A stretch of DNA of 64,000 bases from CALRGE01 sp964360635 (lineage in GTDB: Bacteria; Patescibacteriota; Gracilibacteria; UBA1369; 2-02-FULL-48-14): positions 1 through 64,000 of the forward strand of contig CAYHXO010000004.1 in the NCBI GenBank assembly GCA_964360635.1, given 5' to 3'. This document shows positions 32,518 through 41,230 of the stretch, one piece after another. The notes under the pieces are model-generated. The model saw only the letters and a list, made by a program, of their open reading frames with translations, was not told the origin of the DNA and ran no database searches. The number at the start of each line of letters is the position of its first letter. The stretch's first letter is position 1. The position numbers and the translations under genes were made by a program.

Positions 32518-33237
32518 TTATTTTGTAGTCTTCAAGCCCTCTCCTTTTTGCTTCATTTCATCCCAGAAATGTTCTTTATATTCTTTCCAAAAAATAGCGG
32601 TGCCTTCATCTTTCGTGACTTTTAAATCTTCACCCAGAGCAGCAAAATTATCTTTGGCAACAAGTACCTTCGAATAAGCAGATTCAACTTCCGTCCAAGA
32701 CGCCAAAAGTATCGGATCATTTTTTACAAGTTCTAAAATTTGCGTTAAACTTTTATCAGGTGAAGTATCGCCATTTGCCAAGTAATCAGCACCATCAGCC
32801 CAAAGGCCATCCCAAACATGGCCAGCAAAATTTGCAAGTCCCTCAATACTCGAGGCTGTATTTTTAATTGCGATCATAAAAGCCATAAGCTTCAGCAATA
32901 AATCTCCAGACGCCTGCTCAAGTACCGCAAACCGTGACTTAAGCATTTCCATCCTTCCGTGAATAATTTCATCTGCAGAAGATGCTGCAGCACCAGGGAC
33001 TGCATCGCTCGCCTGCTTTATGGTATAAACCGCCGCTGCAGAACCAACTGCAACAGATCCAGCAAGAAAGAGATAACCCATACAACCCTTAACTCTATCT
33101 AAAGTAGATTTCCTTTGAATTTCCACACCCTTCATCTCAAGCAAAAGAGCCGCCTTAACAGATTCAGAAACGCCATTTTCCGTCGCCCATTTATCGACAA
33201 TTGTATCTATATCCGATTTTTTTTGATTATCAGCCAT
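32518..33237 (-). CDS. Hypothetical membrane-anchored protein, 239 residues
   Basis: No family is recognised. N-terminal ~60 residues are charged and probably cytosolic, followed by one membrane span near residues 51-75 (GYLFLAGSVAVGSAAAVYTI), then a helical region (FAVLEQASGDLLLKLMAFMIAIKN) that may include a second, amphipathic helix. The rest is soluble and charged. It ends 4 nt after the PBP stop in convergent orientation and is divergent from the Phd-MazF module. Confidence 0.65.
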   Translation of the reverse strand: MADNQKKSDIDTIVDKWATENGVSESVKAALLLEMKGVEIQRKSTLDRVKGCMGYLFLAGSVAVGSAAAVYTIKQASDAVPGAAASSADEIIHGRMEMLKSRFAVLEQASGDLLLKLMAFMIAIKNTASSIEGLANFAGHVWDGLWADGADYLANGDTSPDKSLTQILELVKNDPILLASWTEVESAYSKVLVAKDNFAALGEDLKVTKDEGTAIFWKEYKEHFWDEMKQKGEGLKTTK

Positions 33238-33315
33238 CTGTTAATTATAGCTGATTCTTCGAAAAAAGACCAGATCTTAGCTTTGAGGCACAGAACTCTT
33301 GATTGCATTTTCAAT

Positions 33316-33330
33316 TTAAGTTAAACTTAA
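33316..33330 (+). promoter_or_regulatory. Palindrome upstream of the Phd-MazF module
   Basis: TTAAGTT-A-AACTTAA, a perfect 15-bp palindrome ending 20 nt before the antitoxin ATG. It is a likely operator bound by the Phd-type antitoxin. Confidence 0.55.
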
Positions 33331-33350
33331 GATGATCCTAATTTCAAAAT

Positions 33351-33599
33351 ATGGTTTCAATATCAGTTAAAGAATTACGCGAAAATTTACCCTTTGTTAG
33401 AAGACAACTTATAAAGGGGAATACTTTTCTTATAATTTATAAGAGTAAACCTATCGCAAAACTCACTCCAATTTCTGATATTCCTGATTTCAAAGAGGCA
33501 ACAGATGAAGAAATCGAAAAAGCCGCGATGGAAGATTGGGGAGATGAATTTTTATCTGAAGAGGACCTAAAATATTACATGTCTTTAAAAGTAAAATGA
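33351..33599 (+). CDS. Phd/YefM-family antitoxin
   Basis: 82 residues. The N-terminus has the Phd fold (MVSISVKELRENLPFVRRQL, then FLIIYKSKPIAKLTPI), a DNA-binding dimer, and the C-terminus is an acidic, disordered toxin-binding tail (EEIEKAAMEDWGDEFLSEED). It overlaps the toxin gene by 4 nt (ATGA). Phd antitoxins usually pair with Doc, RelE or VapC toxins; here the partner is MazF-like. Confidence 0.85.
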   Translation: MVSISVKELRENLPFVRRQLIKGNTFLIIYKSKPIAKLTPISDIPDFKEATDEEIEKAAMEDWGDEFLSEEDLKYYMSLKVK

Positions 33600-33934
33600 T
33601 TAAATTTGGCGAAATATATTTGGTAAAATTTTATCCAAGTACGGGCAAAGAATTTAGCAAAATTCGTCCGGCATTAGTTATACAAATGGAAGAAGTTTCA
33701 AAAAAATCCCCCTATGTTTCAGTTTTGCCAATAAGTTCACAAACAGAAACTCTCGGACCAGATGATGTATATCTACCAAAAGATGAAAAAAATAATCTAA
33801 CTAAAGATTCCGTGATAAAAGTACATCAAATTTCTTCATTCGATGTAAAAAGAGTAGTTAAAAAGATCGGTGAAACAAATAGCCCTATTAATAGAAAAAT
33901 CCGCGGCTATTTGAGAAAACATTTCGGTTTCTAA
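33596..33934 (+). CDS. MazF/PemK-like endoribonuclease toxin
   Basis: 112 residues. MazF fold: KFGEIYLVKFYPSTGKEFSKIRPALVIQ with the catalytic Arg in IRPALV, LPISS, and VIKVHQISSFDVKRVVKKIG. It belongs to the same superfamily as the toxin at 28546 but is clearly a distinct branch (only the RPALVI core is shared). It is translationally coupled to the Phd-type antitoxin and shares a 4-nt CTAA stop overlap with the convergent gene at 33931. Confidence 0.88.
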   Translation: MIKFGEIYLVKFYPSTGKEFSKIRPALVIQMEEVSKKSPYVSVLPISSQTETLGPDDVYLPKDEKNNLTKDSVIKVHQISSFDVKRVVKKIGETNSPINRKIRGYLRKHFGF

Positions 33935-34434
33935 ACCGTCTCCTTTCTCAAAAACTTAGGCATCAATTTCTCAACTTCTTGAGTATCAAAAGTCTCCATA
34001 AGTTTAGCTCTCAAAATTTTAGCGGCTTCTGAAAATTGTTCTTGACCACTTGGTAGTTCAATTCCCAAACCTTTTGCATATCTTTTCAAAGCTTCCTCTC
34101 TAAATTTTACTCTTTCGAATTTTGCCGCTCTACCAGTTGGGAGTCGTGCCTCATCAGCAAGAACAGCCCGTGCTCCAACTCTAATTCGATCTCTAAGAGT
34201 CTGAACATCAGCAGAAACTTCAGGGGCTCTTTCAACTCTTGGCTCAATGGCAGGCATTTTTACAGATTCAGGTCTCATTTCCACTGCCTTTGGTTTCGCA
34301 GCAAGACTTGCAAGAGCAGGCCAAACATCTTCAGGCCTAGGAGCTGGCATTCTCACTGGTCTGTCCATTCTTCTCGCCTCAGCTGGCAATTCTCTTACCT
34401 CAGAAGCTTCTAAGTCTGTATGATTTTTACACAT
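33931..34434 (-). CDS. Hypothetical protein, 167 residues
   Basis: Not recognised. The N-terminal ~75 residues are Pro/Ala/Arg/Glu-rich and probably disordered (RPVRMPAPRPEDVWP), followed by a helical basic segment (DVQTLRDRIRVGARAVLAD...). It has no export signal. It begins 29 nt after the stop of the giant gene upstream and is probably its operon partner. A TTAAC lies 10 nt before the ATG. Confidence 0.65.
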   Translation of the reverse strand: MCKNHTDLEASEVRELPAEARRMDRPVRMPAPRPEDVWPALASLAAKPKAVEMRPESVKMPAIEPRVERAPEVSADVQTLRDRIRVGARAVLADEARLPTGRAAKFERVKFREEALKRYAKGLGIELPSGQEQFSEAAKILRAKLMETFDTQEVEKLMPKFLRKETV

Positions 34435-34463
34435 GTAATTTTTTGTTAATTGGCTCGATTGTA

Positions 34464-37400
34464 TTAATATTTTAGAAGTCTGTCAAATTCCTCACGATTG
34501 TGAGCAATTAGCGCAGGCGCTGCCTCCTCAATTTTACCCTTCGCAATTCCAATCAAAGTTTTTACATCACGAATCACGCCAAAATCAGGTCTACCGGAAG
34601 CGTACATCCATTTATCAGTAAACCTTCTAACCATTCCTTCGTGATTTCTCAAATCGTCGTCTCCCTTCGCATTATCAAAAACCCAAGCCGACTGCCTCAA
34701 AACACGATGCAAACCTGCTCTCTCCAAAACCTTCAAATAATCTTTGCTAAAAGTTCTCATCAATGGAGTGAAAATCTCCCCCGTTTCTTGATGTGCTGCA
34801 AGCGAACTCAAAACTTGATACCTTCCAAAATCACCCACATCTTGCGTTCCCAAAATATCCGTTCTGCCATGTAAAATATGCGAGTCAAAAGGCATCCCAT
34901 TCAATTTTACTCCAGCATCATAAGCCATAATTCTCGCGCCTGTTTCTCGATGACTTGTTTGAAAAGCACCATCGGCATAAGTTCTACCGATATTTCTCGA
35001 AAGCAAAGTGGCAGAACCCACAATCGCCGCATTTTCTTCAGGTCGTCTACCTGCAGCACAAATTTGCAAATCATCAATTGCCAAATCAATAACACCAAAA
35101 GATTCCAAAACTTTCACCAACATTTGCATCTCAAGTGCAGATGGAAGCGGCGGCAAAAGCAATGTTTTATTCGCGTGAATCAACTTAAATGAAGTTCCCG
35201 CCGGAAGACCAAAAATCTTTTCAACAGCAGCCAAGCCCTCTTCATTCACAGGTTTTTTTTTATGAATTTTCCCACCCACAGGCAAAAGGCCAGGCATTCT
35301 TGCACGCTCTGAAAGAATCGCCTGTTCCAAACGAGGCAAAACCATCGCAATATTTCCGCGCAAAATCTTCTCGTAACGACCATCCATTAAAAGACCGCTC
35401 AGTTCTTCAAAACTAGTATTTGAATCTACCGGAAGTCTAGCAATTCCATCTTCCATATTTTCAAATTCCATTGCTCCAGCACCAAGCAAAATCGACATTC
35501 CCGCAATCGCCATTTGAGTACTTTTATTTGTAGTCCTCATTAAATCTCCACTCCTTTCCAAATCTTCACTACCCCCAATTCCAATTCTGCACGCCTCCTT
35601 GAAAAAGTTAATTCTGGCCACTCTGTCTAACTCGCTCAGATACGCATTCTTCACTAAGTATTGCTGAAGCTCCGGATTTATCATAATTTCCTCAATTCTC
35701 CTCCTCGCCGCCACAATTTCCGCATGATTAACATCGCCATCCCCGTTATCAACTTTTTTAATGATTGCCCTGGCTTCATAAATTACGCGGAAAAGCTCTT
35801 TTGTTTCTTCTTCGGGAATTTTATATTTTTTAAATAGAGCATTTAATTTGCCTTTTGAAGTACCATCTTCTGCAATAACTGTAAGTGCAGCAATATGTGG
35901 ACTAACACCTTCTCTAACCATTCGAGTATATGCATTAAATCTTTGCGAAAATTTACGAGAAGAGCTCTGAGTTCCAATTAAATCTGAAATCATCTTTGCA
36001 TGTGCCTCATAATCAATTCCTTCTTCTGATCCAGGCTCTCCCTTATCTTCTTTCAAGTAATAATGAAGTAAAGCATAACTATCAACTACCTCATTAAAAA
36101 CATTATAATTCTCTTTTTTCGACTTTAAGAAACGTTTCAAATCAGCAATGATTATTTTGAATCCATTCGCCAAAGCTTGATAATTTGACCCGCAATAATT
36201 TGCACAAAGTTTTTCAAGAATACCATCACGTGGATCTTGTCCCTCAAAACTATCACCACATTGTGAAACAATATCTATAATCTCTTTAATAGCCTCTTTA
36301 AATTTTTCGGGTTGGTCTAATAGTTGAGAAATTCCTTCTTTATATTGTCGGCCGATTCCAGTTCCAAACATCTTAAAATAATCCGTAGAGTTATCTCCTA
36401 AAAGCTTAAGAAGCTTAGTTCCTTCACCACAAATAAGATCTAACTGCTCAGTTGAATATATTCCTTCGGTCACAATCTCCACGAGTACTCCAAGAACCCT
36501 TCCTTTCACTTTATTATCCTCAATATATTTTATAAAATCTTCAAATCCCCCAGTAAAATTACACTCAATATGGCCATAATCCCACATAACTTTAAAGGCT
36601 TCACCCTGAAGAATTGGATGTCTTTTTGGGATCGTCAGAATATTTTTAATATATTCCTCATCGCAGAAATTTTCCTCATGTAGCCTAATCAAACCTGGAA
36701 AATTTAATTCTGAATAACCATAATGTGCAGGCCGCAAATCATAAGTTTCCTCATTGCTGGCAATAAAAGTAGGAACAGGACTTGAACTGTAACTTTTGCC
36801 TATCCTAACAATTTCTTTAGCCGCCTCAAAAATTTCATCTTTATATTTTGTAATTTTTGACAGTGCATCCATTTCTTCAATCACGGTTTGGGCGTGAAAA
36901 ATTGGGAAAGAGTGAAGATTAGTTTCTATAGCCGAATGTGCAACTTCTAAAAACTCAAAATACAGTGGCAATAAATCTTCCCTTCCCGCCTCTTTAATTT
37001 CTTTTATAACATCCGGCAACTGATACATGAACATTTCCGAATGCCTGTGCCCGCCATAATTCACCGCGCCTTTAAAAACAAACTCTCTATATTTTTGAGG
37101 AACCAATTCCGCCACAGTCCCAAAAATATCCTCGAGTTTATAAGTTCCGCGTGAATAATCACCCCCATGATAGTGCTCATCACTCACATCTGCTTGAAAA
37201 ACAGTCGCCGCATAAGCCACCCATTTTCCATACTTCTCATACATATGTCTATATTGACCGGCATTATCACCATGACTATGCCCCACATGTTTAATCGCAA
37301 AAATATTTTGAATTACGCCAGGTCGCACCTTACAAGTAGTACCCCAAGAGGTACTCAACCTCATCATTTTCTTAAAAGTTAAAAGCGCATGCGATGCAAC

Positions 37401-37922
37401 TTCTTTCATATCTGCCCCATTATGCTTGCTCATATAAATTGCCAGCGGCGCAATTTTTTTCCTGAAATAATCTTTCTGAGGGTAGTCTTTATTGTAATAA
37501 CCTTTGTTATTATCAACAGCGCTCAGCCACTCCGCTTTCTCTTTTTCATAATCTAACTTTTTTCCATCTCGTTCAGCTTGAAAACTATGATCAGGCCACC
37601 ACTTCGCATTAAAAATACGAACCATAAGCACTTCTCTCCACTTTAAATATTCCTCCTCAAATTCTGCGAGTTCAGCCGGCATTTCTGTTTCATATGCTTC
37701 TTTTACTCTAGCATCTTCGGCAATTTCTTCCTCAGTTTTTTTTGGAGGTCTATAAACCCAATCATCATAATATTCATCTTCATCATCTTCCGGTTCAGAC
37801 AAAATCATTTCCGTTGCCTCTGAAACATTATTCAAAAGTGCCTGCACATCTTTATCAACTTGGCTAAGTTCGGCAGTAGCTACAACCGGAACCTCCGAAT
37901 TATCTGGTTTATCATTACTCAT
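34464..37922 (-). CDS. Very large protein of unknown function (about 1152 residues)
   Basis: I recognise no domain. The first ~90 residues are acidic and disordered (SEPEDDEDEYYDDW), and the rest appears globular and mostly helical, with His/Trp/Tyr-rich stretches (HVGHSHGDNAGQYRHMY; DEHYHGGDYSRGTY; NYGGHRHSEMFMY; LHSFPIFHAQTV) between about residues 220 and 350 that could coordinate metal. It has no signal peptide, membrane span or Walker motif. The C-terminal 300 residues contain Gly-rich loops (SHILHGRTDILGTQDVGDFG). The start is uncertain (ATG 37922 chosen; ATG 37949 and TTG 37958 are in frame). The gene is probably coupled to the 167-residue gene downstream. Confidence 0.75.
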   Translation of the reverse strand: MSNDKPDNSEVPVVATAELSQVDKDVQALLNNVSEATEMILSEPEDDEDEYYDDWVYRPPKKTEEEIAEDARVKEAYETEMPAELAEFEEEYLKWREVLMVRIFNAKWWPDHSFQAERDGKKLDYEKEKAEWLSAVDNNKGYYNKDYPQKDYFRKKIAPLAIYMSKHNGADMKEVASHALLTFKKMMRLSTSWGTTCKVRPGVIQNIFAIKHVGHSHGDNAGQYRHMYEKYGKWVAYAATVFQADVSDEHYHGGDYSRGTYKLEDIFGTVAELVPQKYREFVFKGAVNYGGHRHSEMFMYQLPDVIKEIKEAGREDLLPLYFEFLEVAHSAIETNLHSFPIFHAQTVIEEMDALSKITKYKDEIFEAAKEIVRIGKSYSSSPVPTFIASNEETYDLRPAHYGYSELNFPGLIRLHEENFCDEEYIKNILTIPKRHPILQGEAFKVMWDYGHIECNFTGGFEDFIKYIEDNKVKGRVLGVLVEIVTEGIYSTEQLDLICGEGTKLLKLLGDNSTDYFKMFGTGIGRQYKEGISQLLDQPEKFKEAIKEIIDIVSQCGDSFEGQDPRDGILEKLCANYCGSNYQALANGFKIIIADLKRFLKSKKENYNVFNEVVDSYALLHYYLKEDKGEPGSEEGIDYEAHAKMISDLIGTQSSSRKFSQRFNAYTRMVREGVSPHIAALTVIAEDGTSKGKLNALFKKYKIPEEETKELFRVIYEARAIIKKVDNGDGDVNHAEIVAARRRIEEIMINPELQQYLVKNAYLSELDRVARINFFKEACRIGIGGSEDLERSGDLMRTTNKSTQMAIAGMSILLGAGAMEFENMEDGIARLPVDSNTSFEELSGLLMDGRYEKILRGNIAMVLPRLEQAILSERARMPGLLPVGGKIHKKKPVNEEGLAAVEKIFGLPAGTSFKLIHANKTLLLPPLPSALEMQMLVKVLESFGVIDLAIDDLQICAAGRRPEENAAIVGSATLLSRNIGRTYADGAFQTSHRETGARIMAYDAGVKLNGMPFDSHILHGRTDILGTQDVGDFGRYQVLSSLAAHQETGEIFTPLMRTFSKDYLKVLERAGLHRVLRQSAWVFDNAKGDDDLRNHEGMVRRFTDKWMYASGRPDFGVIRDVKTLIGIAKGKIEEAAPALIAHNREEFDRLLKY

Positions 37923-38022
37923 AGTGTTAGATTTTACCACAAGAGTCATTTGCGTCAATATTTTGAGTATTTAACAGGCCGTAGGTGCCCCAGAGGGTAT
38001 ATGCCCGGGCAAAAATTTTCTG

Positions 38023-38050
38023 TTGTTTTGTAAATAAATCCTGCTATACT
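38023..38050 (+). promoter_or_regulatory. Putative promoter with extended -10 for the VapBC module
   Basis: TTGTTT at 38023-38028 and TATACT at 38045-38050, 16-nt spacer, with TGC directly before the -10. It lies 31 nt before the antitoxin ATG. A TGCCCGGGCA palindrome near 38002-38011 precedes it. Confidence 0.55.
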
Positions 38051-38081
38051 TTTACTGTTTCCTTATCGATCACGAATCAGT

Positions 38082-38285
38082 ATGACAATAACACTTTCAC
38101 CCAAATTTCAGATAGTTATCCCCAAAGAAGTACGGGACCAGCTGAACCTTAAAGCAGGAATCAAACTTCAGATTTTTGCCTACCAAGGAAGAATTGAAGT
38201 AGTTCCTGATGAATCAATTGAAGATCTAAAGGGAAAATATAAATTTTTAACACCTTTCATTCGTGAGCCTGACAGAGAAGTATGA
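38082..38285 (+). CDS. AbrB-type VapB antitoxin
   Basis: 67 residues. AbrB-like swapped-hairpin domain: TLSPKFQIVIPKEVRDQLNLKAG, then LQIFAYQGRIEVVP, with a short C-terminal tail (FLTPFIREPDREV). It overlaps the PIN toxin start by 4 nt (ATGA). It probably autoregulates the operon by binding the promoter region. Confidence 0.9.
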   Translation: MTITLSPKFQIVIPKEVRDQLNLKAGIKLQIFAYQGRIEVVPDESIEDLKGKYKFLTPFIREPDREV

Positions 38286-38653
38286 ATATAATTATTGATA
38301 GCTCAGGATGGATCGAATATTTCAGTGGTGGTAAAAACTGTGAAAAATTTGATGAACTTATTAAAGATATTGAGAATCTAACAGTTCCTGCAATAACTAT
38401 TTATGAAGTCTACAAAAAGTTTATCTCTGAAGCAGATGAAACGATTGCCATAAAAGTAACTGCACAAATGAGAAAAGCAAAAGTATTAGAACTAAATGAA
38501 TATCTTTCAGTTTGGGCTGCAAAAATTAGCAAAGATCTTAAAATCCCAATGGCAGACAGTATTATTCTAGCCAGCGCATACGCCACAAACTCAACACTAT
38601 ATACAATGGACAGCGACTTCAAAGGGATCCAAGGCGTCGAATACATCTCTTAA
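38282..38653 (+). CDS. PIN-domain VapC-type ribonuclease toxin
   Basis: 123 residues, PIN fold. The four acidic metal-binding positions are visible: Asp in IIIDSSGWIEYF, Glu in ITIYEVYKKF, Asp in MADSIILASA, and Asp in YTMDSDFKG. VapC toxins usually cleave tRNA or rRNA. It is translationally coupled to the VapB-type antitoxin. Its 3' end overlaps the convergent membrane-protein gene by 35 nt. Confidence 0.93.
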   Translation: MNIIIDSSGWIEYFSGGKNCEKFDELIKDIENLTVPAITIYEVYKKFISEADETIAIKVTAQMRKAKVLELNEYLSVWAAKISKDLKIPMADSIILASAYATNSTLYTMDSDFKGIQGVEYIS

Positions 38654-39005
38654 CAACTTCAAAAGTCACCAAACTCGTCACAGCCAACTGCAAAAGCGGG
38701 CTTAAACCCAAGCCAAAAACCAGAGGCATGTAAGAATTGTATGCCCACCGACCTTCTTCCAAAGCACGATTTTCAATATAAGCCGCAATCAAAAACATCA
38801 ACAAAACTATGGTGATTTTGTTCGCGCGCGACATCAAAAAATAAACAGTAGTGATAATCACCGCATCCCAAAAAGTTGCCTCAATACAACACCAAGGAAA
38901 ACTACTAATATCCGCATAAAGACTCATTTGCAAAAGCTCCCAAACTAAATTGAGGCCGAAAGAAATAAGGAAAATTGCCGGTAAATTTTTAATCTTTTCT
39001 TTCAC
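38619..39005 (-). CDS. Small multi-pass membrane protein, 128 residues
   Basis: Four probable membrane spans (IFLISFGLNLVWELLQMSLY; FWDAVIITTVYFLM; ITIVLLMFLIAAYI; LVFGLGLSPLLQLAVTSLV). The WELLQM plus ENRALEEGRWAYN pattern is common in small uncharacterised membrane proteins of CPR genomes; no function is known. It overlaps the lipoprotein gene upstream by 4 nt and vapC downstream by 35 nt. Confidence 0.75.
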   Translation of the reverse strand: MKEKIKNLPAIFLISFGLNLVWELLQMSLYADISSFPWCCIEATFWDAVIITTVYFLMSRANKITIVLLMFLIAAYIENRALEEGRWAYNSYMPLVFGLGLSPLLQLAVTSLVTFEVVKRCIRRLGSL

Positions 39006-39364
39006 TCGCCTTTGAAAAATATTTTGAAAGTTCCGTCACTTTCCTGTTCCGCACTCAGCTCACTTACCAACAAATCTTTTGGTAATTCTAATCTTTCTCC
39101 ATTTTCTTTCTGCCAAACTTTTCCATCATAAGAAATGGAGCTTGAAATTTGCTCGCCATCTGTTTCATATTTTCTAAACAATCCACTGCCCAAATGTATA
39201 GGCAGATTTTCACCGTCAGAAAAACTCGGCTTTGAATCAAGTGTAAAAAAAATCCCGTCGCTGCTTGTGGCACTATAATAAACAGGACCTTGCTCGGAAG
39301 AAAGTTCAACTTGCCCACCACAAGAAGTTAAAAGCAATGCCAGCAAAACTAAATATTTTTTCAT
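39002..39364 (-). CDS. Putative lipoprotein, 120 residues
   Basis: Lipoprotein signal MKKYLVLLALLLTSCGG with lipobox LTSC, then a beta-rich domain of about 100 residues (VYYSATSSDGIFFTLDSKPSF; SISYDGKVWQKENGERL) that resembles one or two BNR/Asp-box propeller blades. It is not a full propeller. It overlaps the membrane-protein gene by 4 nt. The C-terminal region of the 39-53 kb cluster holds several similar short lipoproteins. Confidence 0.75.
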   Translation of the reverse strand: MKKYLVLLALLLTSCGGQVELSSEQGPVYYSATSSDGIFFTLDSKPSFSDGENLPIHLGSGLFRKYETDGEQISSSISYDGKVWQKENGERLELPKDLLVSELSAEQESDGTFKIFFKGE

Positions 39365-39378
39365 GTACAGATTCTACT

Positions 39379-41181
39379 CTAATTCAAGCCACGAACCAAA
39401 TTTTCAAATGAAAATCCATCGAGTCGTTCTTTCATAACTTCAATGACAGCGAGTTTTCTTTCAGTCGCAACTTCTTTTTCCTCCATTTCAAACAAAGGCA
39501 CTTGATCTCTTTTCATTTTTTCAGCAATTTTCTGACTTCGCTTGATCACTTTCTCACTTTCTCGACCTTCCTTTAGTTCAACAAGTCTTGTTTTCAAACT
39601 ATTCAAAAGATGATAAACCTCGCCATAAGCCGAGTCATATTCTTTAGTAGAAATTTCATCAGCAACATTTTTCATGGCCAATTCTTTTCGAATTCCTTCA
39701 AGCCTATTTATCATTGGACCAATTTCTACGCCATCCGGATTTAAAGAAAGTTGTGAATAAACTCTATCCAACTGCATTTGAGTTTTTTTCAACTTTACAA
39801 TCAAATACATTTTCACAAATTCCTTCGCGCCGGTTTTCAAATCATCTTCTGAAACCGCCGCAATAGTTTTATCAATTTGCTCAATAAATTTAGCACCAAA
39901 ACTCATGTCCGGCTCAAAAATCATGTTCTGAGACTGCACTTTTATATTCTCCAAATTCCCAAGAATTTTTTCTTTCTCAGCCGGCTGCAAACTCTCTTTA
40001 TGCAGAATTGCAAAGCGATCATGCAGCTCAGTCACAGTATCATAAAAAGATTGTAGCGGTGCAATTTGCTCTGCAATCAAGGCTCTAACTATATTTCCAT
40101 CCACTCCAATTTCACGAGAAATTCCACTAATATTCATAGCTCTCATTCCCATATACTTTATAGCGCTAGTTAACTGATTTCCTTTCACATTTGGGTTCGG
40201 TCTACCCAATGAATCATCAAAAGTTAGACACTTCATAATCTTCGACTTCATTTCCTGCTTATGGTCATCTCTAACAAAATTTAATAAATCCACATGTTTC
40301 AACATGCCGTCTCTAAATTGTTCCAACTCTGCACGCTTCTCCGGTTTTTTCCAATACTCTAATTTATCTCTGAATTTTTCTAGATTTTCTTTTATGCGAT
40401 ACAAAACTGAAACCTCAACATCATAATCTTTTCGAATATGTTCAATTCTTCTTCGTGCAGAATAAATATCTGATTTAAACAAAATTTTATGGTCTCCGAT
40501 ATTTTGCGTTCCCACAACATATCCCTTATTTTCTCCTTCTCCAATCCTCATCAATCTAAAATAATTTAACTTCTCATCAGCAGTTTCTTTTTGACCTGGT
40601 CTTCGAATTGCCTCAAGGTGGCTCAACATTTTACGAATTTCAGGAATTGCCTCCGCTCTAAGTTCAATTTGCAATTCTTTACGTAGACCTTTCGCAGGAA
40701 TGTATTTATTTAGACCCAAATCTTCAAGAAGTGTATTTGTGATCAAACGAGGGTCAATTATTATGTCATTTATTGATTCTGAAATATTATCGCTGCGGTC
40801 AAAAGCCATTCTATCCATGGGATTAGAAAGAACTTCCTGTGCAGTTTTCAAAAAAGTCCTCGGTGATTTTTTAAAATTTTCTTCACTCGCCGGACCCTTT
40901 TCCGCCCAAGTTTTATTGCCTTCAATCTGAACCATTTTGACTTTCAAAGCGGTTTGAAATCGCAAAAGATTCAGCGCAATTTCAGTGATTTCTCTTGGAG
41001 CTTCCTTACCCTCAACAATTTTTCCTTCAACAAGCTCGTCACGAGTTTTCTTAACACTCAATGCTTTAATTTCCTCCACAAGCCGCGGATCTAAATCATC
41101 ACGATACGCAGGATTCACCTTTGCATACGCCGCAAAATCTTCCGGCAAACTTTCCAAGCTTGAAATATTTCTTCTCATCAT
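39379..41181 (-). CDS. Hypothetical helical protein, 600 residues
   Basis: No known domain. It is charged and alpha-helical throughout, with extended coiled-coil segments (ALEYWKKPEKRAEL-type at mid-protein; KTRLVELKEGRESEKVIKR near the end), no Cys-rich motif, signal peptide or membrane span. It may be a cytosolic structural or scaffold protein. An internal stretch (RMGEGENKGYVVGTQNIGD) looks like a small beta insert near residue 215. It lies 15 nt upstream of the lipoprotein gene and 50 nt downstream of the next gene. Confidence 0.65.
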   Translation of the reverse strand: MMRRNISSLESLPEDFAAYAKVNPAYRDDLDPRLVEEIKALSVKKTRDELVEGKIVEGKEAPREITEIALNLLRFQTALKVKMVQIEGNKTWAEKGPASEENFKKSPRTFLKTAQEVLSNPMDRMAFDRSDNISESINDIIIDPRLITNTLLEDLGLNKYIPAKGLRKELQIELRAEAIPEIRKMLSHLEAIRRPGQKETADEKLNYFRLMRIGEGENKGYVVGTQNIGDHKILFKSDIYSARRRIEHIRKDYDVEVSVLYRIKENLEKFRDKLEYWKKPEKRAELEQFRDGMLKHVDLLNFVRDDHKQEMKSKIMKCLTFDDSLGRPNPNVKGNQLTSAIKYMGMRAMNISGISREIGVDGNIVRALIAEQIAPLQSFYDTVTELHDRFAILHKESLQPAEKEKILGNLENIKVQSQNMIFEPDMSFGAKFIEQIDKTIAAVSEDDLKTGAKEFVKMYLIVKLKKTQMQLDRVYSQLSLNPDGVEIGPMINRLEGIRKELAMKNVADEISTKEYDSAYGEVYHLLNSLKTRLVELKEGRESEKVIKRSQKIAEKMKRDQVPLFEMEEKEVATERKLAVIEVMKERLDGFSFENLVRGLN

Positions 41182-41230
41182 AAATTAAAATTAGAGCTGA
41201 TCTTAGCCCTAAACTCACTCAATTGCAATC

